In this document: piece by piece, positions 38,450 to 49,888 of the stretch
How the letters are laid out: each line of letters begins with the position of its first letter
Position numbering within the stretch: position 1 is the first letter of the stretch
NCBI RefSeq assembly: GCF_033568475.1
Contig: NC_133122.1
Location: 65,805,442-65,869,441, forward strand
Length of the DNA stretch: 64,000 bases
Source of the DNA: Henckelia pumila
Taxonomy: Eukaryota; Streptophyta; Magnoliopsida; Lamiales; Gesneriaceae
Direction: 5' to 3'
Made by a program: the position numbers and the translations under genes
The notes under the pieces: generated by a model
Told to the model about the DNA's origin: nothing
The model's input: the letters and a program-made list of their open reading frames with translations, nothing else
Databases searched by the model: none

Positions 38450-40350
38450 CAACAAGTCCATTCTCCATATACATTCCGATAGGGATGTTGTATGAACAAT
38501 ATAAGGCTGAATACTTTGCAGCTTATATTGATTCGGGAGCAGGAATTTGTACAGCAAAAAGAGGAGTATTCCTGAAGAATGTGAAGAAGAATTACCAAAA
38601 ATTGCTGGACGAGATTTCTCTAGAAGAGTTTTAATTCTTTGTAAAGTGATAAAACAAGCAGAGATCCTTATGGGAGAAGCAGGTCAGACACCTTGGTACA
38701 AGGTAAAGACACCACCAATCTATTTCCATGATACAGGAGCTGATATCCTGTTGAAAAATAACTTCTTACAAATGTTTAAGAAGTACACACAAGACAATGA
38801 GTCAAGAAGTCTTATGTTCACTACAATTTGTGATCATAAAATTATCGTTCAAAGACTCAAGGTTGCTTTTTATCGACAATTGCCGATAATATTTCGCAGC
38901 CAGCGTGGTGATAAAGAACAACTTTTTCACCCAAAAATAAAAGATCCAAGAAGGTTTGGAGAAACCATGTTGAAAATAACACGAGAACAAGAACTCTAAA
39001 CAGAGGATATGGAGCTTCTCAAGGTAACTCTGCATCACAGAGATATAGAGTTAGAAAATAAGGTATCCCTTGAAGATGTCAAAAAGAGGCTCAAAGAAAG
39101 TTATAACGAACATCCTTTGGCATGGTGGGATAAAAATCAACTCAAAGCCAGTCTTACTCTAAAGGAAGGCAAAGAGTATGAATTCGTCAGATATAAGCCT
39201 ATCCCGATGAACTTAACAAATCAAAGGGATATGAGAATGATTATCAAGGAAGATTTGGTCCTTGGTTTAATCAAAGAAGGAGTTCACCATATAGCAGCCC
39301 AGGATTTCTGGTCAGAAATCATGGTGAAATAAAAAGAGGAAAACCCAGGTTAGTTATTAATTACCAAGGTATTAATAAAATCCCGGAGTTTGATGGGTAC
39401 TTCATACCCAGTAGAGAACATCTAATTAGCTGTGTACGAAATGCTAGAGTGTTCTCAATATTTGATTGTAAGTCTGGATTCTACCAGATAAGAATGGAAG
39501 AAGGCAGTAAGAAATTCACAGCCTTCTCTACTCCACAAAGACACTATATTTGGGAAGTTATGCCTATGAGATTGGCTAATGTATCCCAGATATTTCAAAG
39601 AAAGATGGATAACCTTTTTAAGGGTTATTTCAACTTTATGTTTGTTTATATTGATGATATTCTTATAGCATCAAAAAAATCGACGAACACGTTAAACATT
39701 TAGAGATTTTCTCTAAAATTTGCAAACAAGAGGGATTGGTCTTATCTGAAAAGAAAGCAGTCATAGCAACAAGGAAAATTGAATTCCTTGGTATTGAGAT
39801 TGATGAATCCGGAATAATTCTACAACCCCATATTGTGGAAAAGGTAAAGAATTTTTCAGATAAACTCAAAGATGTAAAACAACTCCAGAGTTTTCTTGGA
39901 GTAGTTAATTTTGCAGGGATGTTCATTAACAACCTAGCAATGTACAGAAAGGTGTTCAGTCCTTTGTTAAAAAAGGATGCTAAGTTTATATGGACCGATG
40001 ACCATACTAAAAGGGTAAACCAATTAAAGGAGATATGTAAGAATCTCCCAAAAATAGCTATACCCGTAGATGAAGATGATCTGGTGTTATTCACGGATGC
40101 TAGTGACGAATGGTGGGTAGCAGTCCTTATCAAGATCACCCCAGATGGAGAAATACCATGCAGATACTGTAGCGGTCTTTTTTCAGAATCAGAGGCCATC
40201 AGATGACATATCAACGAGAAGGAATTTTATGCAGTTAAAAGGGCTTTCGAAAAATGGCCATTATTTTTACTTGCTAAAAAAATTCACACTCAAGGTTGAT
40301 AACACCCAGGTAAAAGCTTTCCTAAGAAATAAGATTGAATCTAAACCTTA
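38446..40350 (+). pseudogene. Pararetroviral protease-RT-RNase H, multiply broken
   Basis: Aspartic protease with DSGAG (about 38,531), RT with the block YIDDILIAS (about 39,648) and RNase H with LFTDASDE (about 40,090) are all recognisable in order, with no integrase after them. The reading frame changes near 38,570, between 39,300 and 39,335, in the A-run at 39,671-39,679 and in the A-run near 40,275. Stops occur at 38,997-38,999 and 40,204-40,206 (TGA). The RNase H domain ends near 40,350. Several breaks fall in homopolymers, as expected from neutral decay. Dead as a replication gene. Confidence 0.9.
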
Positions 40351-40454
40351 GAAAGCTAGGTTATTAAGATGACAAACATTATGTCAAAATTATATTTTTG
40401 ATATTGTTATTATTAAATCTCATGAAAATATTTTTGCAGATTTCTTAACAAGAG

Positions 40455-41930
40455 ATGGAAGGCAGTGACGTGGATTCCATCATGAAAATGCAGAGGCATC
40501 TCAGGGAACACCTTGGGTTGCTTCAAACCGAGTTCAACCAGTTAGCCATTAATGCTGAAATGGCCGGCAGGTTACAACAAGCTGATCGGATCAAAGTATC
40601 TAATCGAATTACAGGATGTATGCAGGCTCAAACACAACTTTGGGCTGCTATTCAAGGGCCAATTGTGAAGGCTATAGAGAAACCATTGGTTTCTCATAAA
40701 CAAGATATGCTAAAACCACTGGTTTTACAAAAACAAGAAATACAACCATCGGTTGTGAAACAAGATGTTGAGGGATCTAAAACTCAAGAAATAAGTGTGA
40801 ATCTATCATCAGCCTTTGATGATTTGGATGAAGCAACAATTGATAAGGATAACTCATCAAGTCAACCCTCCGCCTCTGGGATAAAAGAGGAAGAGATCAA
40901 TCTTAGGCCCAACACAGACAAGGGCAAATCTAAGATCGATACTAACCCAGCTATTATTTCTCCATTTCAGGTTTATCAATAGAGGTGGGAGATTTTAAGT
41001 ACAAGAAGTGAAATTAACCCTAACACTTGCAGGGTTAATGTAGCAGGGATATATTCAAGGGTTTGACTAAAAAACAATGTCAAACCTAAGGATGTAAAGC
41101 TCTGGTATGAATTTGGGGCTTTGGCCTCAGTTTATACAACGTCACCAAGCTTTTTGGAGATATCACAGTTACCAAAATGGATTCAGGAAGCAGTCCAAAA
41201 ACATGGGCAAATAACGACCATTTGTCCAGAGGAGATGTGCTTGAATTATATTTCTTTAGTGCAGCTCCAGAACCAACCGGGAAAGGATCACACGAGCCCT
41301 TTCATTTCATCAAGCTGAGGAGACATGACATGAATAATAAAAAATTCATCAAGGATCTCCTATCTGAAAAAATACCATTAGTGTCCACTTTTGGAGAAGA
41401 TGAAATTTCAACCAGAAGGGCATGGGGTATTTGGGTTTGTCTCACCGAGATGGACAAGGTCAAGTTTTCGTTCAAATTTTATCAGAATTCTGTGAACGGA
41501 TCATTCCTGTTAAACACAATGACAGGAAAAACTACGGCATTTGCGGAAGAACTCTTCGAAAAGAAGAGAAACTTTTTGTGGAACAACAAGCTGCCGGGGA
41601 GTAAAAAGACTCGTCGAAAATTTTGTAACATGGCTCATATCGGAAGATGGTCAGAAAACATCTTCCCAGAGTGTACAAACCAGAAGGAGCCAGAATTCGG
41701 AAAAAACTTCAGACCCCAAACGGATCGAAAAGAATTTTTCGAGACAAGCAAATGAGGACAGAGACCACCAAAGATGCGTTTTTTCAGGGGACCACTGCAA
41801 AAGCAGAAGATGCCCCGACAACAATAAAAAAAGGCATGTGAGGAAGATAGAGCCAAAAGACAAAGGACAGCATGTAACTCCTCCACCAAAAGATGCCATC
41901 AATAATGGCATAACAGGACAAGGTGGATAA
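40455..41930 (+). pseudogene. Transactivator-like viral ORF 4 region, broken
   Basis: The first part (40,455-40,982) is an intact 175-aa frame with a helical N-terminus (MEGSDVDSIMKMQRHL start) and a polar tail. After several stops around 40,983-41,110, codon-like sequence resumes in changing frames (41,121-41,318, then 41,177-41,755, then to 41,930). Position between pol and the promoter is that of the translational transactivator, inclusion-body gene. I do not recognise the transactivator core with confidence, so the name is by position. Confidence 0.5.
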
Positions 41931-42050
41931 CGGGTGACTCATCCACTAGCTAAAGATGCCATTAATAATGGCATAAAAGGACAAGACAAAATAGCTGTAA
42001 GATTCTCTGAAGTTTCTCGGTGAAACGAGTGGAACCTCAGCTATAAATAC
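41886..42050 (+). promoter_or_regulatory. Viral pregenomic promoter with duplicated upstream element
   Basis: TATA box TATAAATAC at 42,042-42,050. Upstream, a unit of about 32 bp beginning AAAGATGCCATCAATAATGG (about 41,888) recurs with few changes at about 41,951 (AAAGATGCCATTAATAATGG), a tandem arrangement typical of enhancer regions of caulimovirid promoters. A TGACTCATCC word lies between them. Confidence 0.75.
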
Positions 42051-42101
42051 AAGCGTTCAAGGAAGCTGAAGACATCGAGCATTCCCTTCAGTTTTCTTAC
42101 A

Positions 42102-42107
42102 AATAAA
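42102..42107 (+). terminator. Viral poly(A) signal
   Basis: AATAAA 52 bp after the TATA box, followed by T/G-rich DNA. A poly(A) signal just downstream of the start site, skipped on the first pass, is characteristic of caulimovirid terminal redundancy. Confidence 0.7.
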
Positions 42108-42615
42108 TTGTTGTAATATTTCTCTTTCTATTGTAATAAGTTTTCTGTTTATGTATTTCAAGAACAAAGCTACTATGAGTAGCTAAACAGGTTGTCTTCT
42201 CCTCTTCAAAGGAGTTGATTTATGTAATAATATTATGTCTGAATAATTTTTCTAAAGTCTCTTGTTCTTTCATGCTCATATTTTATAATTAAATTCATAT
42301 ACCATACGCCTTAAGGTAGAAAACGAATTAAGGCTGTGCTGGGTGTCGTTGAAGGAGCTTGTGCAGAAACCATCTGTTGCGACTGCGTGGTTGGAGTGTG
42401 AGGAGCACTTCGTAAAACTCGGAAGGTATGACCCGACGACACTATGGTCAAAGAGGTATTTGAATTTAATTCATCTTACGGAAGCATGTTGGACCCTAAT
42501 CCAGAGTATATCGGCTGGAAACCTTGCGTAACCGATAGTTCTGCTTGGCCTGAACGGGTTCGATAGGTAAAACAATGCCACGTACAAAGGATTAAATGCT
42601 AAACACTTTGTTAAG
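42108..42615 (+). other. Viral leader-like segment
   Basis: About 500 bp after the poly(A) signal, where the pregenomic leader of a circular genome would lie before rejoining the primer site. It has one short frame (42,343-42,531) without a domain. The true virus-host edge is uncertain. Confidence 0.4.
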
Positions 42616-42714
42616 ACAAATTTGGGGACCACTAGAGAGTTGAAACAAAGAAATTTGAATGTAGGAAATTAAGAGAAAGAAATGTTTGGGTTTGGGGATT
42701 TTAAAATAATTTGC

Positions 42715-43277
42715 CCATAAATTTATACCGTAAATACCAAAACAATGTCGTACCAAAATCCCATTATATTGCAAAATTTTGGTATAATCGATATATTAAT
42801 TAGTTATTAAATTTTCTTATTCAATAATTTTCGTACAGTACAATACGATATATCACTCCTAGCTATTGTTTTTTTACAAGTATCACTCCTAAATGATTGA
42901 GGGCACTAGATACTGTATTTATATATTTAAACAAAAATCATATATTAAATATTTTATTACAATAATGTTATGCCAAAACATATTGATCAGAGAAAATTAC
43001 AATTATCTATTAATTTTTTCATTTTTAATCCTAAAAACTTTCGATTGACAGTTTCAAGCCAACAAGTTGGTTTCTATTTTCATTTCAAAATATTTGTCAC
43101 CATAGACATGATATTAGACATATTAACATAATTTCAACGTCATATAATCTCTCCACGTTATCATTTTTAGTGTCATATAACATTTTTTTTAAAAAAAGAA
43201 AAGGTCTAAGTAACTTTTGTACTAAAAATTTTAAAAAATAGGGAAAATAAGTTTTTTGGTCGATTAATTTGTTCATG
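42715..43277. other. AT-rich intergenic, right flank of the pararetrovirus
   Basis: Contains GTACC/GGTAT-type words similar to those left of the virus (42,720-42,870) and otherwise low-complexity AT DNA. Confidence 0.45.
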
Positions 43278-43503
43278 TTTTGGTTTTGGTTCATTAACTT
43301 TTTCGATGTGGGTTTTGGTACACTAACTTTGCATTTTCAGTGTTTTTGGTTTAACTGCATACGTGTCAACTTTTGATTGGTTCAAAATGATTATGTGGAT
43401 CAATCAGATGACGACACGTATGAAGTTGGACCAAAAAACACTGAAAATGCAAAGTTAATGTACCAAAACCCACATCAAAAAAATTAATAAACCAAAACCC
43501 AAA
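43278..43503. mobile_element. Foldback element, about 220 bp
   Basis: The left arm, beginning TGGTTTTGGTTCATTAAC, and the right arm, ending TTAATAAACCAAAACCC, are near-perfect inverted copies over about 85-90 bp each (shared words include GATGTGGGTTTTGGTAC and ACTTTGCATTTTCAGTG), with a short centre of about 50 bp near 43,365-43,420. A transcript would form one long hairpin. No coding sequence. Confidence 0.8.
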
Positions 43504-43814
43504 GAAAATATTTTTCCTAAAAAATATATATACCAATTACTTTCCGTGGAAATAATTAATAAAAGTAATAATTAATAGAACATTCTGATCAAGGCCGAGA
43601 GTTGCGTCTTGAGTAAGTAATTAGTACTGATTCAATATTGCATGTCCCACTTGGCATACCATCTTGGGAGCCAAGAATACTCAACTCAACTTGCTCACTA
43701 CACTACACATCATCATCCTATTTATTGAGCTCACTTGCCTCACTTGTTAGCACACACAGCTTCCCATTCTCAACTACTAATAATATAATTCTTCTTCCTC
43801 GAAATCAAATCCGA

Positions 43815-44027
43815 ATGAATTTCAAGCTCCAGAATCAAAGTCTTCCTCCAAGAAGAGGGCAGATCAAGATCAAGATTTTCAAGTCAATGATTCGATTCGT
43901 GTCGGCGGAAGGAAGGAGGGAGGTGGCCGGGAGCTCAAACTCAACGACCCCTAATGGAACTACTCCAAGTGGGTACAATTCAGGGGATGATACTTCCTCA
44001 CAAATCAGTCATGATGTTGGGAGTTGA
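43815..44027 (+). CDS. Small conserved plant protein of unknown function, 70 aa
   Basis: Single-exon frame starting MNFKLQNQSLPPRRGQIKIK. The order LPPRRGQIK-x-IF-K, then a Ser/Thr-rich tail with TPSGYNSG, recalls a family of about 70-100-aa plant proteins of unknown function. I chose this ATG over the in-frame one at 43,638 because the conserved block begins here and the upstream part reads like a leader. Basic N-terminal half, polar C-terminal half, no signal peptide or membrane segment. Recognition is from memory of the motif and not from a search. Confidence 0.6.
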   Translation: MNFKLQNQSLPPRRGQIKIKIFKSMIRFVSAEGRREVAGSSNSTTPNGTTPSGYNSGDDTSSQISHDVGS

Positions 44028-45076
44028 AAAGGTTGATTTTAATTTGTGCAAGTGGGAACAAGTTTAGTTCTTTGTTTTATCTCTTACTTTTTTTTTTGTT
44101 TTTGTTTTTTTTGTAGAGTTGTATCCATTTTTGTTGAGAATTGTAGTTCCCCTTTTGTATTTTTGTGCTAGCTTATCACAAAAAGATCAAGTTTTGGGTA
44201 AATTGTTCATGACAACTATCTGATTATTGATGGAGGGTTGACTGTGACCCATTATTAGCTAGAACTATGACCACTGTTCGAAAGCACTGTCTCATGCTCA
44301 GAAAACAATGTTATATTTGTTATTATGCTGGCCCAAATATTTATTGCATGGCCGGTTTTATCAATAGCTCAAAAGTTTTTTAATTCTTTCTCCATTTGGC
44401 AACTCATTCACCTCTCCATTATCAGCCCAATTAATGTGAATCCACCCCTATCATGTGGTGGAATATTTTTACTAATCTTTGCACGGTTATAACTACAAGT
44501 TTGATTAATTAGTTGTTTTCCAAAGGGGAAGAATACTAAAATCTGCTTCAAGATAAAATCCATTCAGTGAGAGTCTGAGAGAAGTTTCAAACCATTTTAA
44601 AGAAGTTTAGCATTATATTTCGCATCTGCGCAGTTTTGAGTCTTCACAGATTCTAGCCTAAGAAAGCATTATTTAAAAAAAAATAGAAAAAAGAAAGCGT
44701 ATCCATTCTGAAAAAAATTCAAACGAAATAAGCAACAGCCTTTACAACATTGGATTCATCCCAAAAGCACGTTAGACAGAGGAATTGATATTCATACAAG
44801 AAAGAAAGAAAGAAAGAAAGAAAGAAGCAACTTCACCGAGAAAAATAAAGCTTGCTAGCTATAATATTTGACAAGGAAAAGATCCTTGACATGTAGCGAT
44901 ATATATATTTTTTAAAAAATTTTTGGTGTGTTTGTCGAGGCAAGTATTCAAGTTTCACAAAGCAACCCAACAAATAAAAAGCAGACCATGAAAACTAGGA
45001 ACCAAAGCCAATCACAGACGTACTGTCTAGTATTTCAGACCTTAAGTATAAGGGATCAAAATATCTAGCAATTAAG
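44028..45076. other. Intergenic DNA
   Basis: Presumed 3' untranslated region of the small gene, then AT-rich DNA with a tetranucleotide repeat of six to seven GAAA units near 44,802-44,827. No gene seen. Confidence 0.55.
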
Positions 45077-45793
45077 GCTTTGTTTGAACATATAATTATA
45101 AAACGTTTTTATAAAAGTGTTTTTTAAAAACTTTTTATAAAATGTTTTTAAAGTTATTTTAAGAATAAATATGTGTTTGGACAACTATCCTATAAAACAT
45201 TTTGGCTCCGTTTGGACATGCAATGTTTTTATAAAAATGTTTTTTTTTAATTTTTTTTATAAAATATTTTAAAAGTTGTTTTAAGAATAAATATGTGTTT
45301 GTATAACTATTCTATAAAAAACATTTTAACATTTCAAAAGTCATGTTGTTCTTCTTTTTCTTCCATGGTTACATGCTAAAAACATATAAAAACACCTTTT
45401 AAGTGTTCTTTAAAAATTATACTTAGAGAACAGTATTTTTTAAAAATAGTTTTCAAAAACATTTTAAAAAAAATTTATCCAAACACTCACTTTAAGTTTT
45501 TTTGTCACTTCTAAGACACTAAAAAAGTTTTTAAAGTACATGTCCAAACGGAACATTTAACATTTCAAAAGTCAAAAGTCATGTTATTTATCTTTGTTTT
45601 CCATGGTTTCTTGCTAAAAACATCTAAAAATATCTTTCAAGTGTTCTTTAAAAACTATACTTGGTACTTTTTTAAAAAAATAGCTTTCAAAAACATTTTA
45701 CAAAACTTTTATCCAAACACATACGTTAAGTTTTTTTTTCACTTATAAAACATTAAAAACGTTTTTAAAGTATATATCCAAACGGAACCTAAG
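45077..45793. mobile_element. Outer MITE of a nested pair
   Basis: Left end AAGGCTTTGTTTGAACATATA and right end TATATCCAAACGGAACCTAA are imperfect inverted repeats. The interior holds runs of AAAACATTTT/AAAAGT words and is interrupted by a related element at 45,205-45,553. Ends of the GG(C/T)TCCGTTTGGA type are common in plant MITEs. Confidence 0.65.
45205..45553. mobile_element. Inner MITE with TCCGTTTGGACATG ends
   Basis: Left end GGCTCCGTTTGGACATGCA is mirrored by ACATGTCCAAACGGAAC at about 45,538-45,554. Flanks read ACATTT on both sides, a possible target duplication. The interior resembles the outer element, so a family member inserted into a relative. Confidence 0.7.
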
Positions 45794-45877
45794 ACTCTTC
45801 AAACATTTTAACAAGTAGTGCAATGTATTTTCTCTTTCCCAGCTGAGAACATAACATCTGCATGATGATTTCCTCAA

Positions 45878-47405
45878 CTATTCATATGAGATTGAAAGAA
45901 AGATATATGCAATTGGACCAAATAAACTGAAAAGTACCGATGTAAGTTTAGCTTCCCAAAGCACTATTCGGGATAGTGGTGCTTCACCGATATCCTTTGT
46001 TGGATAGGAAACTATCCTCTCCGAGATCACTTTGTTCGTCTTGAACATATCCACCAAATATAGACCATTCCTAGTATTTCTGTAATTTTTCATTGTGATT
46101 TGTCGAAGTCTTGGCATTTTGAGATTGAGAAACTTGTCATCCAACTTTTCTGACAATGTTAACTAGACGTCCAAGACGAAAAAAAACAATTAGTATCAAA
46201 TAGACTATTATTACAACAGAGGAATTGATAAATGAAAACGCTTACTCATCGATATCAAACCAGCTGATCATGTACTTGTGACAATCGATGATCACCAATT
46301 CAAGCATCAATGATGATTTAAGAATGCCCAAGATACCGAGTAGATCATCTTCGTTAAATCCCGTCAACAGCTCCAAAATTTTGAGATAACTGAATATAGC
46401 CGGCACATTCCACAACCATTAATTAGGAAATACAATCCAACATTAGAGTGAATACATACAACTTAACTTGAAGATGGAAAAGAAATATTTTACTCGAAAC
46501 ATGTTTTGAAGGTGCAGGCGCTCCACATCCTGAAAGGAAATAATCAAACTTTGACAAAGCTCTGAATTCTCAAAAAATAAGTTGTCCAAATCAAAATCAC
46601 ATAGAGCTGAAACCCAACAACAAAATTGTCCACGGTCAATGAAAGAAGTTCCGGTGCATGCGTCGATATCCATAGTTACAGCACCGTCAGGAGAGTCAAT
46701 TCTGTAATGATCTTTGAGTGTCGATTTCTCAATCCTTTCATGATGAAGCCAAATTCATCTCCAAAATTTTGTATCATCTCCAAGTTTAATGTTTTGGAGA
46801 TTAACGCAAACTGAGACTAAATATTTTATGTGGTGTGTGCGCGTCAGAAACATTCAAAGCATCCAATTATATTCGACGAGAAACTGATACCACATTGATG
46901 GAGGTAAACTTCACTTCCATGAGTGAGTTGTTTCTCAAATAAACATAAATCAAATGTGTGGTGCATGATTTCCGGAGGTCCCCAGCCGTATCAAATTCTA
47001 TGCGCGAGCTGCTTTCCATCCAAGATTCGTTGTAAAAATGGACTTCTAATTTTAAAGTTTCATGTCCCAAGCCGCTGCGGATCCACGAGCGAACCTCTAT
47101 TTCGCGGCTTTCGAAATCCGTGTAGCGAAAAACTTGTTGGAAATTTCATAGAGGCATATTGGGTGGTAATAGAAAAAATGCTCGCCCGATATAGTCCGGA
47201 AACAAAGCTCGAGCACGGATAAGGGTTTCTTAAATTTGTTGTATATCAAAGTTTAGTCTAGGTACCAAAGATTGTGTCATGATAAGAGCAATGTGCAAGT
47301 AGAAATGACATCCAACGTCGGCTAAAACGTGTGTATGCGGACGATTACATCTTTCGATAAATCTTCGATATTAGTGAGTACAACATATGTGGTGCTAGCC
47401 TTCAT
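45878..47405 (-). pseudogene. F-box/LRR/FBD-like protein, degenerate
   Basis: Read on the minus strand from an ATG at 47,405: a decayed F-box-like start (IEDLSKDVIVRIHTRF, then in-frame stops), a stretch near 47,070-46,870 (KLEVHFYNESW and so on), LRR-like segments near 46,670-46,450 (LIISFQDVERLHL), a block at about 46,420-46,250 (SYLKILELLTGFNEDDLLG), and an FBD-like end near 46,150-45,880 (MPRLRQITMKNYRNTRNGL). This is the order of plant F-box/FBD/LRR substrate adaptors of SCF ubiquitin ligases. Several stops and frame changes in the N-terminal third argue for a pseudogene; the later segments are less damaged and some boundaries could be introns. Two partial copies lie at 53.6-55.6 kb. Confidence 0.65.
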
Positions 47406-47831
47406 TGTTTCAGTTTTGGAGTAATAACAAATCACCAAAATATATATTAAGCTTTTAATCACCGATTCAAATCGAGGGTGTCAAAGATATAGAATGTTAA
47501 ATATCATATACTGGACGTCATTGCTTCAGGCTTGCTCGATCCGAACACAAAAGAAAATAATCTCGGAAAATTTCACGGGGAAGATGATTTCATGCCATAT
47601 CTGTATTGGATGAAGGGCATGCAAAGAAGAAGTGGTGTCTTTTTCATGTGGAAATTATGGTGCTTCGTGCTTAAATTAAATTAATTTTTAAAATATCAAA
47701 TTTTTTAATATTATAAACCAGAGCTGTTAATTGTAAAGTGTATATATGTAAACAAACTACAAAGATGTATATGTAATTTTAAAGTTAACGCTTAACTGAC
47801 GTAAATGTAAATTTAATAAGAAGGAGATAAA
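47406..47831. other. Intergenic DNA between F-box remnant and solo LTR
   Basis: AT-rich, no gene or repeat recognised. Confidence 0.5.
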
Positions 47832-47836
47832 GTTAG

Positions 47837-49883
47837 TGTAAGGTCCAAAAAGTCCACTAGCTTAATCACGATTAATTAATTTAATTATATGATTTAATGC
47901 ATGTTATTTATAATATTAATTGTTATGTGAATTATGTGTTATATTATTTTTTTTAAAAGTTTTGGGTTGGGTTTAATTTTGGGTCGTAGGGACGAGCCTA
48001 GCCTTGAAACGAGTTAAGAAAAATATTTTAAGTAAAGTTAGTAGATTCAGAAGTATTTTATTGAGAGAGTAAAAATTTTAAAGAATTTTAAGTATAACTA
48101 ATGGGCCGTGTTGGAGCCCATTAGTCACAGAAGAAAAGCGTTCAGAAGTTTTCTGAACTCTCATTTGAACGCTTACTCTTCTTTCTCAAAATCTCTCTCA
48201 AATACTGCGATCTCCAAGCTAGGGTTCTTCGGCTTCTCAAGGTAGATCGTTCCGCAGTCCAGGTTAATCCCAATCAGACGATCCAGACAAGTTTTTACTG
48301 TTTTTAAACCCATTCAAGAATATAGTTATTTTCAAGATAAAACCCTAGGTGTTTGATTGATGATCTATGAATGTTTTCTTGAAAATTTCTATGAGTATGT
48401 TGCTTGATTGTGATACGTGAAGCATTCCTGAGGTGTTCGGTTCATGTTTATTGAGTTTTGAAAGTTTTGAATGCACTAGATCAGATTTTTTGGGTAAAAG
48501 TAGTTTTGATGGTTTTTAATTCAACATCTTTGAAATGATTGATGTATTGGTACAAGTTATTTTGAGATTATGATATTGTTGAATGATATTTTTTATGGAA
48601 AAACGTTCCAAAGTATTGTGGGTCTTGAAGAAAGTGCAGAAAAGATCAGTTTTCGGAATCAGACGCCGCGACGGCACACCCGCGCTGCCGAGCAGCGCGC
48701 CCGCACCTGAGCTGCGAAATCTCTACGCACAGATGGCGCGCCCGCGCCGCTTTGTCGCATGAAGTGCGAGCGGGCGGCGCGCCCGTGCTGCAGAAGCAGC
48801 GCGGCCGCGCAGGGCTAGCGCGCTCGCGCTGTTGAGACAGCGCGGCCGCGCCTCAGGCTCGATTTTTCCATCCCATTTTATAAGTTTTTGAGTCCTAAAA
48901 ATCATGATTTTGATACTTTAATGTATTTTAATTATTTTTAAGAATGTTCATGAAGAATTTTAAAGTTTTCAAGGTCCGAAACGGATGAAATGCCTCACGT
49001 GGATCAGTCAAGTTATGTATTGCATGATTATGTGATTTTCTCATGAAAGTTAATTTCTCATGAAATGTTTTGACGGATTTTAAGCATGTAGCATCACGAG
49101 AAACTTTATGAGCATGTACGAGATTTATGAAATGACATGATAAGATGAATGATATGATGCATGGAAAATATTTTGATGATTTATGCGTCTTGTGGTGATT
49201 ATATGGGGTATGCACTTCGGGATGAGCTCCGGAGCGGCTATCCAAACATGGCTCACGGGATGGTTATACGGGGTATGCACTTCGGGTTGAGCTCCGAAGC
49301 AGCTATCCAAAGAATGAAAGTTTACGGGCGTAATGCCATATTCTTGTTGATCAACAGGAAACTATGAATGACTCGTTATGACGGTTACCACACTACTCAT
49401 ACTTCATCTCCCCAAATATTTTTATGATATGGCTATATTAAAGTTATGTTTATTGCATGGGAGTTTAAGTTAATGTTTTCCTTTTAAAGTTAGAAAATCC
49501 TTTTCTGCATGCTCTTGCTGAGTCTTTCGACTCACTATACTTGAATGGTGCAGGTAATGATGATGTGGATGCTTTTATTGATGATTATGTGGGCGGACAT
49601 GAAGAAGAGGCAGAGGTCGGTCCAACGGGCAATGCATGAGTGTGAATGCTTTAGAATGGAAGATGTTTTAAACCTTTTTATTTGATGAGAGACAAACAAG
49701 TTTTAATTTTTTTAAGTTGATGGCCATGTTTTGGCAAATATTTTTAGATGCTATATTATTTTGTGCACATTTTATACGCTATTTTAATAAATAAGATGAT
49801 GCTTCCGCAAAGTTTTTATTTTTACCAAATTTTTAAGTAAGTATGTTTGAGTAACGTTTCGATTGAGAAATTGGGACGTTACA
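47837..49883 (+). mobile_element. Solo LTR, 2,047 bp, with perfect target duplication
   Basis: Starts TGTAAGGTCC, ends GGGACGTTACA, and is bordered by GTTAG on both sides (47832-47836 and 49884-49888). No primer site, polypurine tract or gene within, so it is a solo LTR, probably of a gypsy element given its size and TGT...ACA ends; orientation is inferred from LTR-like layout. It contains a GC-rich block at about 48,660-48,860 with short perfect palindromes and a 65-bp duplication at 49,200-49,315. Confidence 0.88.
49197..49315. repeat. 65-bp imperfect tandem duplication inside the solo LTR
   Basis: GGGGTATGCACTTCGGG occurs at 49,205 and 49,270 and is followed in both by GAGCTCCG(G/A)AGC(G/A)GCTATCC. 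The two copies differ at a handful of positions. Confidence 0.85.
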
Positions 49884-49888
49884 GTTAG

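Larger units (their letters stand above)
34775..42714 (+). mobile_element. Endogenous pararetrovirus (Caulimoviridae), near full length, defective
   Basis: A plus-strand, single-copy, about 7.9-kb insertion with the layout of cavemo-/solendoviruses: primer site, short coiled-coil ORF, coat protein followed by movement protein, a roughly 10-kDa ORF, protease-RT-RNase H, a transactivator-like region, then promoter and poly(A) signal. Coat before movement protein and the small ORF between movement protein and pol argue against florendoviruses and caulimoviruses. There is no integrase and no LTR. Multiple frameshifts and stops make it non-functional. Outer limits are set at diverged inverted repeats and are approximate; the virus-like core is about 34,880-42,600. 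The genus is inferred from gene order only. Confidence 0.88.

Noticed and set aside
38446..40350. Ty3/gypsy retrotransposon as source of this RT
   Set aside because: No LTRs or integrase, and a movement protein and coat knuckle precede it, so it is a pararetrovirus.
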